From the NCBI GenBank assembly GCA_003864575.1, contig BHES01000002.1:1-64000 (forward strand): a stretch of DNA of 64,000 nt. Direction: 5' to 3'. Below are positions 1 through 10,700 of this stretch, one piece after another. Numbering within the stretch: position 1 is the stretch's first letter; each line of letters begins with the position of its first letter. The DNA is from Enterobacterales bacterium. GTDB lineage: Bacteria > Pseudomonadota > Gammaproteobacteria > Enterobacterales > Enterobacteriaceae. Under the pieces are notes generated by a model, which was not told the origin of the DNA, did not search any database, and worked only from the letters and a program-made list of their open reading frames with translations. A program made the position numbers and the translations under genes.

Positions 1-126
1 TTCACGCGCTGCTTACAGCGCTGAAATCGCCGGACGCTGAAATCGACTGGGAAGCACTGCTGCCCTGGAAAATCACCCTGCCTTAAACCCCGCGGCCGAT
101 CAACGTGGGGATTTAACGACGCTTAC
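1..126 (+). mobile_element. 3' end of an IS66-family insertion sequence (end of transposase ORF plus terminal inverted repeat)
   Basis: Open frame 3..86 encodes ...HALLTALKSPDAEIDWEALLPWKITLP*, with the LLPW tail typical of IS66 TnpC transposases. It is followed at 117-126 by CGACGCTTAC, whose reverse complement GTAAGCGTCG resembles the IS66-family terminus (GTAAGCG...). The ppdB-like reading frame only starts after this point. Confidence 0.7.
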
Positions 127-467
127 GAAACAGTGAAGGCGAGCGAGCAAACTCCTGCGTCATTATTGTTTACGACCTGAATCGTAATGGGCGCTGGGAC
201 CCATCCGGCAGCAGCGAGCCAGACTATTTTGGTTACCGCCTGCGTCAGGGAGGGATAGAAACGCAGCGCGGGACAGAAAGTTGTACGGCTGGTGGCTGGG
301 AAAAGCTTTTGGATCCTTCAGAGGTACAAGTCACTGAATTCAAGGTTACAGAGGCTGCTGCATCTGAGAAAGGGCATTTGTACTCAATCATGCTGTCGGC
401 GCGCTGGGCCGATGCTCCCGCTATTCACCGGCATGTTGAAAAAAAAGTAGCGGGGTACGAGAAATGA
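127..467 (+). pseudogene. ppdB: 5'-truncated prepilin-type protein PpdB (C-terminal remnant)
   Basis: In-frame ...SEGERANSCVIIVYDLNRNGRWDPSGSSEPDYFGYRLRQGGIETQRGTESCTAGGWEKLL...* resembles the C-terminal two thirds of E. coli PpdB. An in-frame TAA lies at 114-116 and no N-terminal prepilin methylation motif is present. The stop at 465-467 overlaps the ygdB start. Confidence 0.7.
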
Positions 468-964
468 AAAGGGCGTTCCGGCAGGCAGTCGATCATCAAC
501 AGGGCAGTGCGATGATTCTGAGTATCATGATGATGATGTCTCTAGGGCTTCTTGTTCTGACAACGCTTGGGCAGCACCTTTCAGGGGCGCTATTGCTCAC
601 GTCTAATGAGCACCGTTACCTTTTGGCGTGGGAACATGCTGAATCATCACTCAACTGGGGAATACGGCAGTCCTGGACTGTGCCGACGGATAATGGCTGG
701 CAGTGTCAGCAACAGAGCGCAATCAGTGGCGGGCTGCCCAATTCGCTCAGGAGTTGCATTCGCCCTTCTCTGCGGGAGGGGGTCTTTCTGCTTAAAGGCG
801 AAGGGGGAATCGATAAGAGTACGCTACCCATTGCGTTGTTTCAGCAGACCGTTGCGACCAAAGCGCAGGATGGACAATATGTACTGCAAGCGCTTAACCA
901 GGGATGGCTGGATTTTTGTCCGGAGTCAGACCCAACCTATTGTGATGAAGAGACTACGAGGTAG
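464..964 (+). CDS. ygdB: YgdB-like DUF2509 protein of the pseudopilin cluster
   Basis: ORF with N-terminal hydrophobic segment (GSAMILSIMMMMSLGLLVLTTL); position between ppdB and ppdC as in E. coli. Confidence 0.75.
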   Translation: MKRAFRQAVDHQQGSAMILSIMMMMSLGLLVLTTLGQHLSGALLLTSNEHRYLLAWEHAESSLNWGIRQSWTVPTDNGWQCQQQSAISGGLPNSLRSCIRPSLREGVFLLKGEGGIDKSTLPIALFQQTVATKAQDGQYVLQALNQGWLDFCPESDPTYCDEETTR

Positions 965-967
965 CCG

Positions 968-1306
968 ATGGAAAAGGGATTTAGTTTGCCGGAAGCATTG
1001 ATAGCCACTCTGTTGCTGTCCGTTTCAATCCTTGGCTTGCTGCAATACTATCAGTCTCTGACTCAGGGATTTATGCGCCAGTGGCAATTCCGACAGGCGT
1101 GGTCGGAGGCACATGCTCAGCTTGACGCGTACGCTGTCACCGGCAAAGGTTATGTGATCTCGTTAGCCGGTTGGGGAAGTCAGCTCACAATCGTTGCCGC
1201 AAAGGCAGGGTGTGAAACCGCGACCGTTCGCGTTCAGACACCCTCAGGATATATCGCGCAGTCGTCTCGAATATTATGCACCCGGGACTCTTTACCGGTT
1301 TTATGA
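968..1306 (+). CDS. ppdC: prepilin-type N-methylation protein PpdC
   Basis: N-terminal KGFSLPEALIATLLLSVSILGLL, a type IV prepilin cleavage/methylation motif; lies upstream of recC. Confidence 0.8.
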   Translation: MEKGFSLPEALIATLLLSVSILGLLQYYQSLTQGFMRQWQFRQAWSEAHAQLDAYAVTGKGYVISLAGWGSQLTIVAAKAGCETATVRVQTPSGYIAQSSRILCTRDSLPVL

Positions 1307-1416
1307 CGAAAGTAAAAGCCTGCAGCCTTTAGTTTGCATTACGTTTGAAGCTGGTTAGAGTAATCCGCTGGAATTGCTCAATCTGCCCTGTTAATTTTGT
1401 CCCCAAGGAAGCGCTA

Positions 1417-4400
1417 ATGTTTACGGTTTATCATTCAAATCAATTAGATATTCTGAAGACGCTCACGACAGTGCTTATTGAAGGACGCCCGCTTGCCGAT
1501 CCTTTCCGTCAGGAAGTGATTCTGGTGCAAAGCCCAGGTATGGCTCAATGGTTACAAATGGAGCTGGCGCAGACTTTCGGTATTGCGGCAAACATTGCTT
1601 TCCCGCTGCCCGCGACTTTTATCTGGGATATGTTCACGAAAGTGCTGCCCGGCATTCCGAAAGAAAGCGCCTTCAGCAAAGACGCGATGACATGGAAACT
1701 GATGTGGCTGCTTCCCCAAAAACTGGCTGACGAAGATTTTGTTGCCCTGCGCCACTATCTGGATGATGACGAAGACAAGCGCAAAATCCACCAACTGGCT
1801 GCCCGCGTAGCGGATCTGTTCGACCAATATCTGGTCTACCGGCCTAAGTGGTTGCAGGCCTGGGAAAATGAAACCGAGATTGAAGGGCTCGATGAGTCTC
1901 AGCGGTGGCAGGCCTCATTATGGCGAGCGCTTTGTGCCTACACCGAAGAGTTACAGCAGCCAGAATGGCACCGCGCCAACCTCTACCAGCGTTTTATTTC
2001 TGAATTAGATAAAGCCACAGAGACGCCGACGGGCTTACCGTCCAGAGTGTTTATTTGCGGTATTTCTGCGTTGCCGCCGGTTTATCTTCAGGCCCTTCAA
2101 GCGCTTGGTAAACACATTGATATTCATCTTATGTTCACCAATCCTTGTAAATATTACTGGGGCGATATTCAGAACTATGCTTTCTTAGCGCGTTTGCAAA
2201 GCCGTAAACGTCGCCATTTTCTCGAGAAATCAGAAGCTTCTCTCTTTCGGGATCCTTCACAAGCCGCTCAGCTTTTCAACGAAGAGGGCGAACAGAATAT
2301 CAGCAACCCACTTTTAGCCTCATGGGGGAAATTGGGCCGCGACCATATGTATTTATTGTCGCAAATTGATGAAATCCAGGAGGTTCAGGCCTTTGTGGAT
2401 GTAGGTCATAACAACCTGCTTCACGCTATCCAGCAGGACATGCTGGAGTTGGAAGACAATGCAGTGATTGGCATGACGGCCGAAACGTTATTACGCAGTG
2501 ATCAAAAAAGAATCCTGGAGCCCGATGACCGTTCTGTCAGCCTGCATGTCTGTCACAGCCCGCAGCGCGAGGTCGAAGTATTGCATGACAATCTGTTGGC
2601 GCTGATCGACCAAAACCCTGATCTTACGCCGCGCGATATCATCGTGATGGTGGCTGATATTGACAGCTATGCACCTTATATTCAGGCCGTATTCGGCAAT
2701 GCTCCCGCAGATCGCTATCTGCCTTTTGCCCTTTCTGACCGTAAAGCGAGTCAGGCACATCCGGCTCTTCAGGCTTTTATTTCGTTGCTGGACCTGCCTC
2801 AGAGCCGCTTTACGGCTGAGCAGGTCTTGGGTCTGCTGGAAGTTCCTGCACTCGCAGCCCGTTTCTCTATTGATGAAGACGGGCTTCGCCTGCTTCGTCA
2901 GTGGGTCGGAGAGTCGGGCATTCGCTGGGGACTGGACGACAACAATGTGCGTGAATTGTCACTGCCAGCCACGGGCCAGCATACCTGGCATTTTGGCCTG
3001 ACCCGCATGCTATTGGGTTATGCCATGGACAGTCAGTCCGGTGAATGGCGTGGCGTTTTACCATACGATGAATCAACCGGGTTGGCCGCTGAGCTGGCGG
3101 GTCATCTGGCGCAATTGCTGATGCAGCTCAGCCAGTGGCGGATCACCTTATCGCAGCCGCGGCCGGTGACTGAATGGTTACCGCTATGTCAGGAGCTATT
3201 GGCCACCTTTTTTTCCCCCGAAGGGGAAACGGAAGTTGCACTGGCATTGATTGAGCAGCAATGGCAGAAAGTGCTTAGCCAGGGGGTTGCCGCGCAATAT
3301 CCGGACGTTGTGCCGTTATCTATTCTGCGTGACGAGCTCTCCTCCAAACTCGATCAGGAACGCATCAGCCAGCGTTTTCTAGCCGGGCCTATTAACTTTT
3401 GTACATTGATGCCGATGCGTTCGATTCCATTTCGTGTGGTCTGTTTACTGGGAATGAACGACGGAATTTACCCAAGAACCTTACCGCCTTTGGGATTTGA
3501 TCTGATGTCGCAGAAGGTCGAACGAGGGGATCGCAGCCGTCGCGATGATGACCGCTATCTCTTTTTGGAAGCCCTTCTTTCTGCTCAGGATCATTTTTAT
3601 ATCAGCTATATAGGTCGTTCGATTCAAGATAACAGTCAGCGATATCCTTCAGTGCTGGTGAGTGAGCTACTGGAATATATCGGGCAGAGTTATTGCCTCG
3701 AAGGGGACAACCATTTAGGTGCTGACGAAAGCGCCGTGCGGGTCAACAGCCACCTGCTGTGCTGGCATCCTCGCACACCTTTTGATAGCGCCAACTTTGA
3801 GGCGGGAAACGAACATCAGAGCTATGCAGCCGAATGGCTCCCCGCGGCCAGTTTACAGGGCGATGAAGCCATCGATTTCAATCAGCCGCTCGAGCCTCTG
3901 CCTCTCACTGAAGTGACGATCGATAACCTGTTACGGTTTTATCGTCATCCGATCAAAGCCTTCTTCCAAATGCGGCTGAATGTCAGCTTTGTTCTGGAAG
4001 AGACCGAGCTTTCTGATGAAGAGCCTTTTATTCTCGATAACCTCGATCGCTACCAATTCAATTCACAGCTACTGAATACGCTGATTGACGAGCAGGACAG
4101 TGCACAGCTTTTCTCCCGTATCCGGGCATCAGGTGGTTTACCTTATGGACCTTTCGGTGAGATCTACTGGCAGAAACAGCTGGACGAAATGTCGGTGCTG
4201 GCTGAACAGGTTCGCGGTGAAAGACTGGAGAACACCAGTAGAGAACTTGACCTAACCGTCGGTGAGATCCGGCTGACAGGCTGGCTGCATCAGGTGCAGA
4301 GTAATGGCCTTTTACGCTGGCGGCCTGCGGCCTTGCTGGCACGAGATGGTCTGTTGTTGTGGATTGAACATTTGGTCTATTGCGCGAGCGGAGGTACAGG

Positions 4401-4788
4401 CGACAGTCGCATGTACGGGCGAAGTGGAACCGCTTGGCGCTATACAGCATTATCGCCAGAGAGGGCTACGCAATATCTGGAGGATCTTATCGCGGGTTAC
4501 CAGCAGGGAATGGCTGAGCCGTTAATTCTGCTGAATAAAAGCGGCTGGGCCTGGTTGGCGCAATGTTTTGACCAAAGTACCGGTGCCGTAAGCCACGATG
4601 TGGAAAAACAAGAGAAAGGGCGCAGTAAATTACTGCAAGCCTGGCAGGGAGATTATCGTGTTCCTGGCGAAGGGGCCGATCCCTACATTCAGCGTGTGTT
4701 CCGCCAGATGGATACACAAAAGCTGGACATTATTGTCCGTGAGGCAGAACGCTTCCTTTTGCCTATTGCCCGGCACAATCTGGCATAG
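1417..4788 (+). CDS. recC: exodeoxyribonuclease V subunit gamma RecC
   Basis: MFTVYHSNQLDILKTLTTVL... matches the RecC N-terminus; the internal ATG at 1417 with RBS AAGGAAG is preferred over 1345; recC-ptrA-recB-recD order. Confidence 0.95.
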   Translation: MFTVYHSNQLDILKTLTTVLIEGRPLADPFRQEVILVQSPGMAQWLQMELAQTFGIAANIAFPLPATFIWDMFTKVLPGIPKESAFSKDAMTWKLMWLLPQKLADEDFVALRHYLDDDEDKRKIHQLAARVADLFDQYLVYRPKWLQAWENETEIEGLDESQRWQASLWRALCAYTEELQQPEWHRANLYQRFISELDKATETPTGLPSRVFICGISALPPVYLQALQALGKHIDIHLMFTNPCKYYWGDIQNYAFLARLQSRKRRHFLEKSEASLFRDPSQAAQLFNEEGEQNISNPLLASWGKLGRDHMYLLSQIDEIQEVQAFVDVGHNNLLHAIQQDMLELEDNAVIGMTAETLLRSDQKRILEPDDRSVSLHVCHSPQREVEVLHDNLLALIDQNPDLTPRDIIVMVADIDSYAPYIQAVFGNAPADRYLPFALSDRKASQAHPALQAFISLLDLPQSRFTAEQVLGLLEVPALAARFSIDEDGLRLLRQWVGESGIRWGLDDNNVRELSLPATGQHTWHFGLTRMLLGYAMDSQSGEWRGVLPYDESTGLAAELAGHLAQLLMQLSQWRITLSQPRPVTEWLPLCQELLATFFSPEGETEVALALIEQQWQKVLSQGVAAQYPDVVPLSILRDELSSKLDQERISQRFLAGPINFCTLMPMRSIPFRVVCLLGMNDGIYPRTLPPLGFDLMSQKVERGDRSRRDDDRYLFLEALLSAQDHFYISYIGRSIQDNSQRYPSVLVSELLEYIGQSYCLEGDNHLGADESAVRVNSHLLCWHPRTPFDSANFEAGNEHQSYAAEWLPAASLQGDEAIDFNQPLEPLPLTEVTIDNLLRFYRHPIKAFFQMRLNVSFVLEETELSDEEPFILDNLDRYQFNSQLLNTLIDEQDSAQLFSRIRASGGLPYGPFGEIYWQKQLDEMSVLAEQVRGERLENTSRELDLTVGEIRLTGWLHQVQSNGLLRWRPAALLARDGLLLWIEHLVYCASGGTGDSRMYGRSGTAWRYTALSPERATQYLEDLIAGYQQGMAEPLILLNKSGWAWLAQCFDQSTGAVSHDVEKQEKGRSKLLQAWQGDYRVPGEGADPYIQRVFRQMDTQKLDIIVREAERFLLPIARHNLA

Positions 4789-4824
4789 TAGAGAGATGAA
4801 GCAAATTTATCTGATTGAGGGAGA

Positions 4825-7716
4825 GTGGCAATGTTAAAACAGCTTACCCGTGGTTGCGGGTTACTGTTGTTATCGGTCTTTTGGGTACCCGCTGTGTGGT
4901 GCGCGACGGACTGGCAGCCGTATTCACAAGCCATCAATAAGAGTCAGAACGATCCTCGTCAATACCAGGCAATAAAATTGGCTAACGGGTTGACGGTGTT
5001 GTTGGTCTCAGACAGCGAGGCCAGTAAGTCGTTAGCGGCGCTGGCGATTTCGGTTGGTTCTCTGGAAGATCCAGACTCTCAATTGGGGCTGGCACACTAC
5101 ACCGAACATATGCTGCTGATGGGCTCCAAAAAATATCCGGAGCCTGAAAGCTTGTCTGAATTCCTCAAAAAACACGGTGGCAGTCATAACGGCAGCACGG
5201 CGTCTTATCGCACAGCGTTTTATCTTGAGGTTGAAAATGATGCGCTGCAACCTGCTGTCGATCGGCTGGCAGATGCTATTGCCGAACCTCTGCTTGATCC
5301 CACTAATGCCGACAAGGAACGTAATGCGGTCAATGCCGAGCTGACTATGGCACGCTCGCGCGACGGTATGAGAATGGCGCAGGTGCGGGCGGAAACCCTT
5401 AATCCGGCGCATCCGAGTGCCCGCTATTCTGGTGGTAATCTGGACACTCTGAAAGATAAACCCAACAGTAAATTACACGATGAGCTACTGGCGTTTTATC
5501 AGCGCTATTATTCGGCCAACCTGATGGTTGCCGTCATTTACAGCAATAAACCTTTGCCGGAACTGGCGCAGATGGCCTCTGAGACTTTCGGCAAAATCGG
5601 TAACCATAATGCTGAAGTACCTGCTATCACGGTGCCAACACTGACTGACGCTCAGAAAGGCGAGATCATTCATTATGTTCCGGCACAACCACGCAAGCAG
5701 TTGCGAATTGAGTTTGCGATTGATAACAACAGCGCGGCTTTTCGCAGTAAAACAGATACCTATATTAGCTATCTGATTGGCAACCGCAGCCCAAATACGC
5801 TGTCCGACTGGTTGCAAAAACAGGGGCTGGCTGACGGTATCAATGCTGGCGCTGACCCGATGGTTGACCGCAATCAGGGGGTCTTTAATATCTCGGTCTC
5901 CCTGACGGATAAAGGGCTGGCGCAGCGCGACAAAGTGATTGCAGCGGTCTTCAGTTATTTGGCAGAAATACGTCAACAGGGCATTAAGCAGGACTATTTT
6001 GATGAAATTGCGCATGTGATGGCACTGGATTACCGCTATCCGGCCCTGACCCGTGACATGGATTATGTTGAATGGCTGGTGGATACCATGCTGCGTGTTC
6101 CTGTTGAGCATGTTCTTGATTCCCCTTATCTCACCGACCAGTTTGATCCGGCGGCTATCCGTTCACGTATTGACGAGCTGACGCCGCAAAACGCCCGTTA
6201 CTGGTATATAGGGCCTGACGAACCGCATAATAAAATCGCCTATTTCGTTAATGCTCAGTACCAGGTTGATAAAGTACCCGTCGAAAAGTTTGAGCAATGG
6301 AAAGCCGATGAACAGCAGATCTCGCTGACTCTGCCGGCGTTAAATCCCTATATCCCTGATTCGCTGGCACTGGTGAATAAAAACAGCACGGCGACCAAAC
6401 CTGAGCTCTTGGTAGAGAAAAAGGGGTTGCGGGTCTTTTACATGCCAAGCCATTATTTCTCCGATGAACCTAAAGCGAATGTGACTGTGTCATTTAGGAA
6501 CGCGAAGGCGTTGGATAGCGCCAAGAATCAGGTGTTGTACGGATTGACGGATTATCTGACGGGTGTTGCATTTGATGAACTGAGCTATCAGGCATCCATC
6601 GGTGGAATCAGCTTTGCCACTTCCCCAGATAATGGTTTGCAGTTCACCGCCAGCGGTTTTACTGAACGGCTGCCGGTATTACTGAGCAAACTTGTCGACA
6701 GCTACCCTGACTTCCGACCGACGCAGGAACAACTGGATCAAGCGAAGTCATGGTATCTCGAACGCCTTGCCTCTGCGGATAAAGGCAAAGCCTTTGAGCT
6801 GGCATTACAACCGGTGCAGCTGGTTTCGCGTCTGCCATATACCGAACGGGAAGAGCGCGAAAAGTTGGTCGCAGGCATCACGCTGGAGCAGGTCGATGCC
6901 TATCGTGAAAGCCTGATCCACCATGCTGCCGTAGAGATCATGGTCGTGGGAAATATGACATCGCCTCAGGTTAAGGCCATGTCAGAAGAGATCGTGAATA
7001 AAATTGGTGCTCACGGTTCCCAGTGGTGGCGTGGAAGCCAGGTTGAAGTCAGGCATCCGCAAAAGGTGAATATCCAGCGTCAGGGCAGCAGCACGGATTG
7101 CGCGCTGGCGGCAGTCTATATACCGACGGGTTATGACGAAATCCAGAGCATGGCATACAGTTCACTGCTCGGTCAGATCATTCAGCCCTGGTTCTACAGC
7201 CAGTTGCGCACTCAGGAGCAGTTGGGGTATGCGGTATTTGCATTCCCGATTCCGGTCGGCAAGCAGTGGGGGATAGGCTTCCTGCTTCAAAGCAACAGTA
7301 AGCAACCGGACTATCTCTATCAGCGCTATCTGGCGTTCTACCCTCAGGCGGAGAAGCGCCTGCGTGAAATGAAAAATGATGAGTTCGCCCAGTACAAACA
7401 AGGGCTGATGAACGAGATGCAGCAGCGGCCGCAAACACTTGATGAAGAGTCAGATCGCTTCGCCAATGATTTTAGCCGGGGTGAGAGCAACTTTGGGACG
7501 CGTGACAAAGTGATCGCAGTCATTAGCGGGCTGACGCAGACCGAGCTGGCAGATTACTTCCATAAAGGCGTGATCAAAATGCAGGGGCTGGCAATGCTGT
7601 CTCAGGTGTCGGGTAATGATGGTAAGCCTGCCGCTTATGCGGCACCGGCAGGTTTTAAAACCTATCCCGACACCTCTTCAATACAAAAAACACTTCCCCA
7701 TCGGGTTAGTCAGTAA
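4825..7716 (+). CDS. ptrA: pitrilysin (protease III), M16 metalloprotease
   Basis: 963 aa, HYTEHMLLMGSKKYPE (HXXEH zinc motif), signal peptide, between recC and recB. Confidence 0.95.
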   Translation: MAMLKQLTRGCGLLLLSVFWVPAVWCATDWQPYSQAINKSQNDPRQYQAIKLANGLTVLLVSDSEASKSLAALAISVGSLEDPDSQLGLAHYTEHMLLMGSKKYPEPESLSEFLKKHGGSHNGSTASYRTAFYLEVENDALQPAVDRLADAIAEPLLDPTNADKERNAVNAELTMARSRDGMRMAQVRAETLNPAHPSARYSGGNLDTLKDKPNSKLHDELLAFYQRYYSANLMVAVIYSNKPLPELAQMASETFGKIGNHNAEVPAITVPTLTDAQKGEIIHYVPAQPRKQLRIEFAIDNNSAAFRSKTDTYISYLIGNRSPNTLSDWLQKQGLADGINAGADPMVDRNQGVFNISVSLTDKGLAQRDKVIAAVFSYLAEIRQQGIKQDYFDEIAHVMALDYRYPALTRDMDYVEWLVDTMLRVPVEHVLDSPYLTDQFDPAAIRSRIDELTPQNARYWYIGPDEPHNKIAYFVNAQYQVDKVPVEKFEQWKADEQQISLTLPALNPYIPDSLALVNKNSTATKPELLVEKKGLRVFYMPSHYFSDEPKANVTVSFRNAKALDSAKNQVLYGLTDYLTGVAFDELSYQASIGGISFATSPDNGLQFTASGFTERLPVLLSKLVDSYPDFRPTQEQLDQAKSWYLERLASADKGKAFELALQPVQLVSRLPYTEREEREKLVAGITLEQVDAYRESLIHHAAVEIMVVGNMTSPQVKAMSEEIVNKIGAHGSQWWRGSQVEVRHPQKVNIQRQGSSTDCALAAVYIPTGYDEIQSMAYSSLLGQIIQPWFYSQLRTQEQLGYAVFAFPIPVGKQWGIGFLLQSNSKQPDYLYQRYLAFYPQAEKRLREMKNDEFAQYKQGLMNEMQQRPQTLDEESDRFANDFSRGESNFGTRDKVIAVISGLTQTELADYFHKGVIKMQGLAMLSQVSGNDGKPAAYAAPAGFKTYPDTSSIQKTLPHRVSQ

Positions 7717-10700
7717 TGACCGATATTATTGCGCGGAAACTTGAGCCTCTGACGCTCCCCTTAACCGGTGCCAGGCTGATTGAAGCGTCGGCGGGAACGG
7801 GAAAAACGTTCACGCTGGCGGTACTCTATTTACGTCTGTTGCTCGGTCTGGGTAAAGAGGCGGCTTTTCCACAAAGCCTGACGGTGGAAGAGATTCTGGT
7901 CGTGACTTTTACCGAGGCGGCTACTGAAGAGTTACGCGGCCGTATCCGTAGCAATATTCATGAGCTACGGCTCGCTTGCGTACGCGGGCAAAGCGATAAC
8001 CCGATGATGACGGCGCTGATGGCGCAAATTGATGACTTAGCTTTTGCTGCGCAAACCTTGCTGGCTGCCGAGAGGCAGATGGATGAAGCCGCGATTTACA
8101 CCATTCACGGTTTCTGCCAGCGAATGTTGACCCATAACGCCTTTGAGTCAGGGATCCTGTTTGAGCAAACATTGGTACCGGATGAGTTACCGCTTCGCCG
8201 TCAGGCTTGCGCGGATTTTTGGCGTCGTCACTGTTATCCGTTACCGTTGGATATTGCGCGGGCTATTTCGCAGGAGTGGAGTGGGCCAGAAGCCTTGTTA
8301 AGTGATCTCTCACCGTATCTGCACGGTGAAATGCCGCAGCTGCGTCAGCCTCCGGGTGATGATGAAACGATAGAAATCCGGCATCAGCAGATCATTAGTC
8401 GCATTAACAATATCAAGAATCAGTGGCGCGACGCTGCCGCTGAACTGGGCGCTATTATTGCGGATTCGGGGGTCGATAAACGCAGTTACAGCAGCCGTTT
8501 TTTACCGGTGTGGCTGGAGACGGTTGGCTTGTGGGCTGCACAGGAAACGCAGGATTATGCGCTGCCAAAAGAGCTGGAGCGCTTCCGGCAGTCAGTGCTG
8601 TTTGAGAAAACTAAAAAAGGTCATCCACCCGCGCACCCAATCTTTGAAGCCATTGATGCAATTTATGCCGAGCCGCTGACCCTGCGTGACCTGGTTGTTG
8701 CCCGTGCGTTGAGCGAGATACGTTTCACGATTCAAAAAGAGAAGCGCCAGCGCGCGGAACTCGGTTTTGACGATCTGCTCAGCCGCCTCGATGGTGCATT
8801 ACAACAGCCGGGGGGAGAACGGCTGGCTCAAGCTATTCGCAACCGTTACCCGCTGGCGATGATTGATGAGTTCCAGGACACTGACCCACAGCAATATCGA
8901 ATATTTCAGCGTATTTATGTCAACCAGCCTCAGTGCGGTTTGCTGTTGATCGGGGACCCGAAACAGGCGATTTATGCATTCCGTGGCGCGGATATTTTTA
9001 CCTATATGCGCGCCCGCTCTGAAGTTAGTGCTCACTATACGATGGATACTAACTGGCGCTCTTCCGTCAGTATGGTACAGGGTGTCAACCATCTGTTCTC
9101 TCAGGTGGATTCTCCTTTTCTCTTTTCCCAAATCCCCTTTATTCACGTTGCGCCTGCGCCTAAAAATGCCGACCTGGCTTTTGAAATTTCCGGTGTTAAG
9201 CAGCCTGCATTACATTTCTGGCTGCAGCCGGGAGAAGGCGTTGGAGTCAGTGATCACCAACAATTGATGGCGCGGCAATGTGCCGCACAGATCCGTGACT
9301 GGCTGACTGCCGGTCAGCAGCAACAGGCGTGGCTGGTGAATGCGAAAGGACGCGAGCCGGTTCAGGCATCGGATATCACCGTTCTGGTCCGCAGCCGCGC
9401 TGAAGCGGCATTAATACGGGATGCATTAAGTGGCCTGAATATTCCCTCGGTCTACCTTTCAAATCGCGACAGCGTGTTTGATACCGCAGAAGCGAAAGAT
9501 ATTTTATGGATCCTGCAAGCCGTACTGGCGCCTGAGCATGAACGCACATTACGTAGCGCGATGGCCACTGGTGTGATTGGGCTGGATGCCCTCACTCTGG
9601 ACCGGTTAAGTAACGACGAGCGTGCCTGGGATGCACTGGTTGATGAGTTTGATGGTTACCGGCAGCGCTGGATGCGTCGTGGGGTTCTGCCGATGCTCAA
9701 GTTATTAATCAGCCACCGGCATCTGGCAGAGAATCTACTGGCGATGCCTGGTGGAGAGCGGCGTCTGACGGATTTATTGCATCTGGGGGAACTGTTGCAG
9801 GAAGCCGCAGCCCAGCTCGATAGTGAGCATGCACTGGTACGTTGGGTGGCGCAGCAAATATCGGCCCCTGACCGGCAGTCGCAAACTCAGCAACTGCGTC
9901 TGGAAAGCGATCGGCATCTGGTTCAGGTGGTGACCATCCACAAATCGAAAGGGTTGGAATACCCGCTGGTCTGGTTGCCTTTTATCAGCAACTTCCGCCA
10001 GCAGCAGGGGTTATATCACGACCGCAACACGTTTTCAGCCATGCTTGATCTCAACAGCGATGAGCAGAGCCAGATACTGGCTGAAGAGGAGCGTTTGGCC
10101 GAAGATCTCCGCTTGCTATATGTTGCGCTGACCCGTTCTGTTTACCACTGTAGCGTGGGTATTGCCCCGCTGATTCAGGGAACACGGAAAAAGCAGGGCA
10201 ATACCGATCTGCACCTCGGCGCATTAGGCTATCTGGTACAACAGTCTCAGCCAGCTGATTCGCAGGGGTTGAGCCAGTATTTATCAGCGTTAACCTGTGA
10301 GGATGTGGTGTTTTCCGTCATTGATTCCCCCGAACAAACGCCATGGGCAGCGCCGGCTGACATCAGCCAAACGCTCTTTGCAAGACGGGTGGAGCGTAAA
10401 ATTCAGGATAACTGGCGGGTCACCAGTTATTCCGGTCTGCAACAGCACGGTACCGCACTGGCGCAGGACTTGCTGCCGAGGCTGGATGTAGAAGCCGCTG
10501 GTGAACAGCAGCCTGCCGTTGAGCCGCAAATGAATGCGCACACTTTTCCGCGGGGGGCCTCACCCGGCACTTTCCTGCACAGTATTTTTGAGGAGATCGT
10601 TTTCGACCAGCCAGTGAGTGATGAATGGCTGATTGAGAAATTAAGTGCCCAGGGCCTGGATCTGGCGTGGCTGCCGGTGCTGAAGAACTGGATTGATACT

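Noticed and set aside
288-295. Chi octamer GCTGGTGG near the IS/ppdB remnant and several more on the + strand
   Set aside because: Chi is very abundant in enterobacterial genomes; enrichment could not be assessed without counts on both strands.
567-1001. 144-aa + strand ORF overlapping ygdB and ppdC
   Set aside because: Alternate frame of the ygdB coding region with low-complexity R/S-rich composition and no recognisable domain.
1345-1416. N-terminal extension of the recC ORF (MKLVRVIRWNCSICPVNFVPKEAL)
   Set aside because: Upstream of the conserved MFTVYHSNQ start, which has its own RBS; the extension is not RecC-like.
5485-6111. 208-aa minus-strand ORF inside ptrA
   Set aside because: Antisense shadow ORF over a conserved M16 protease; no RBS or domain.
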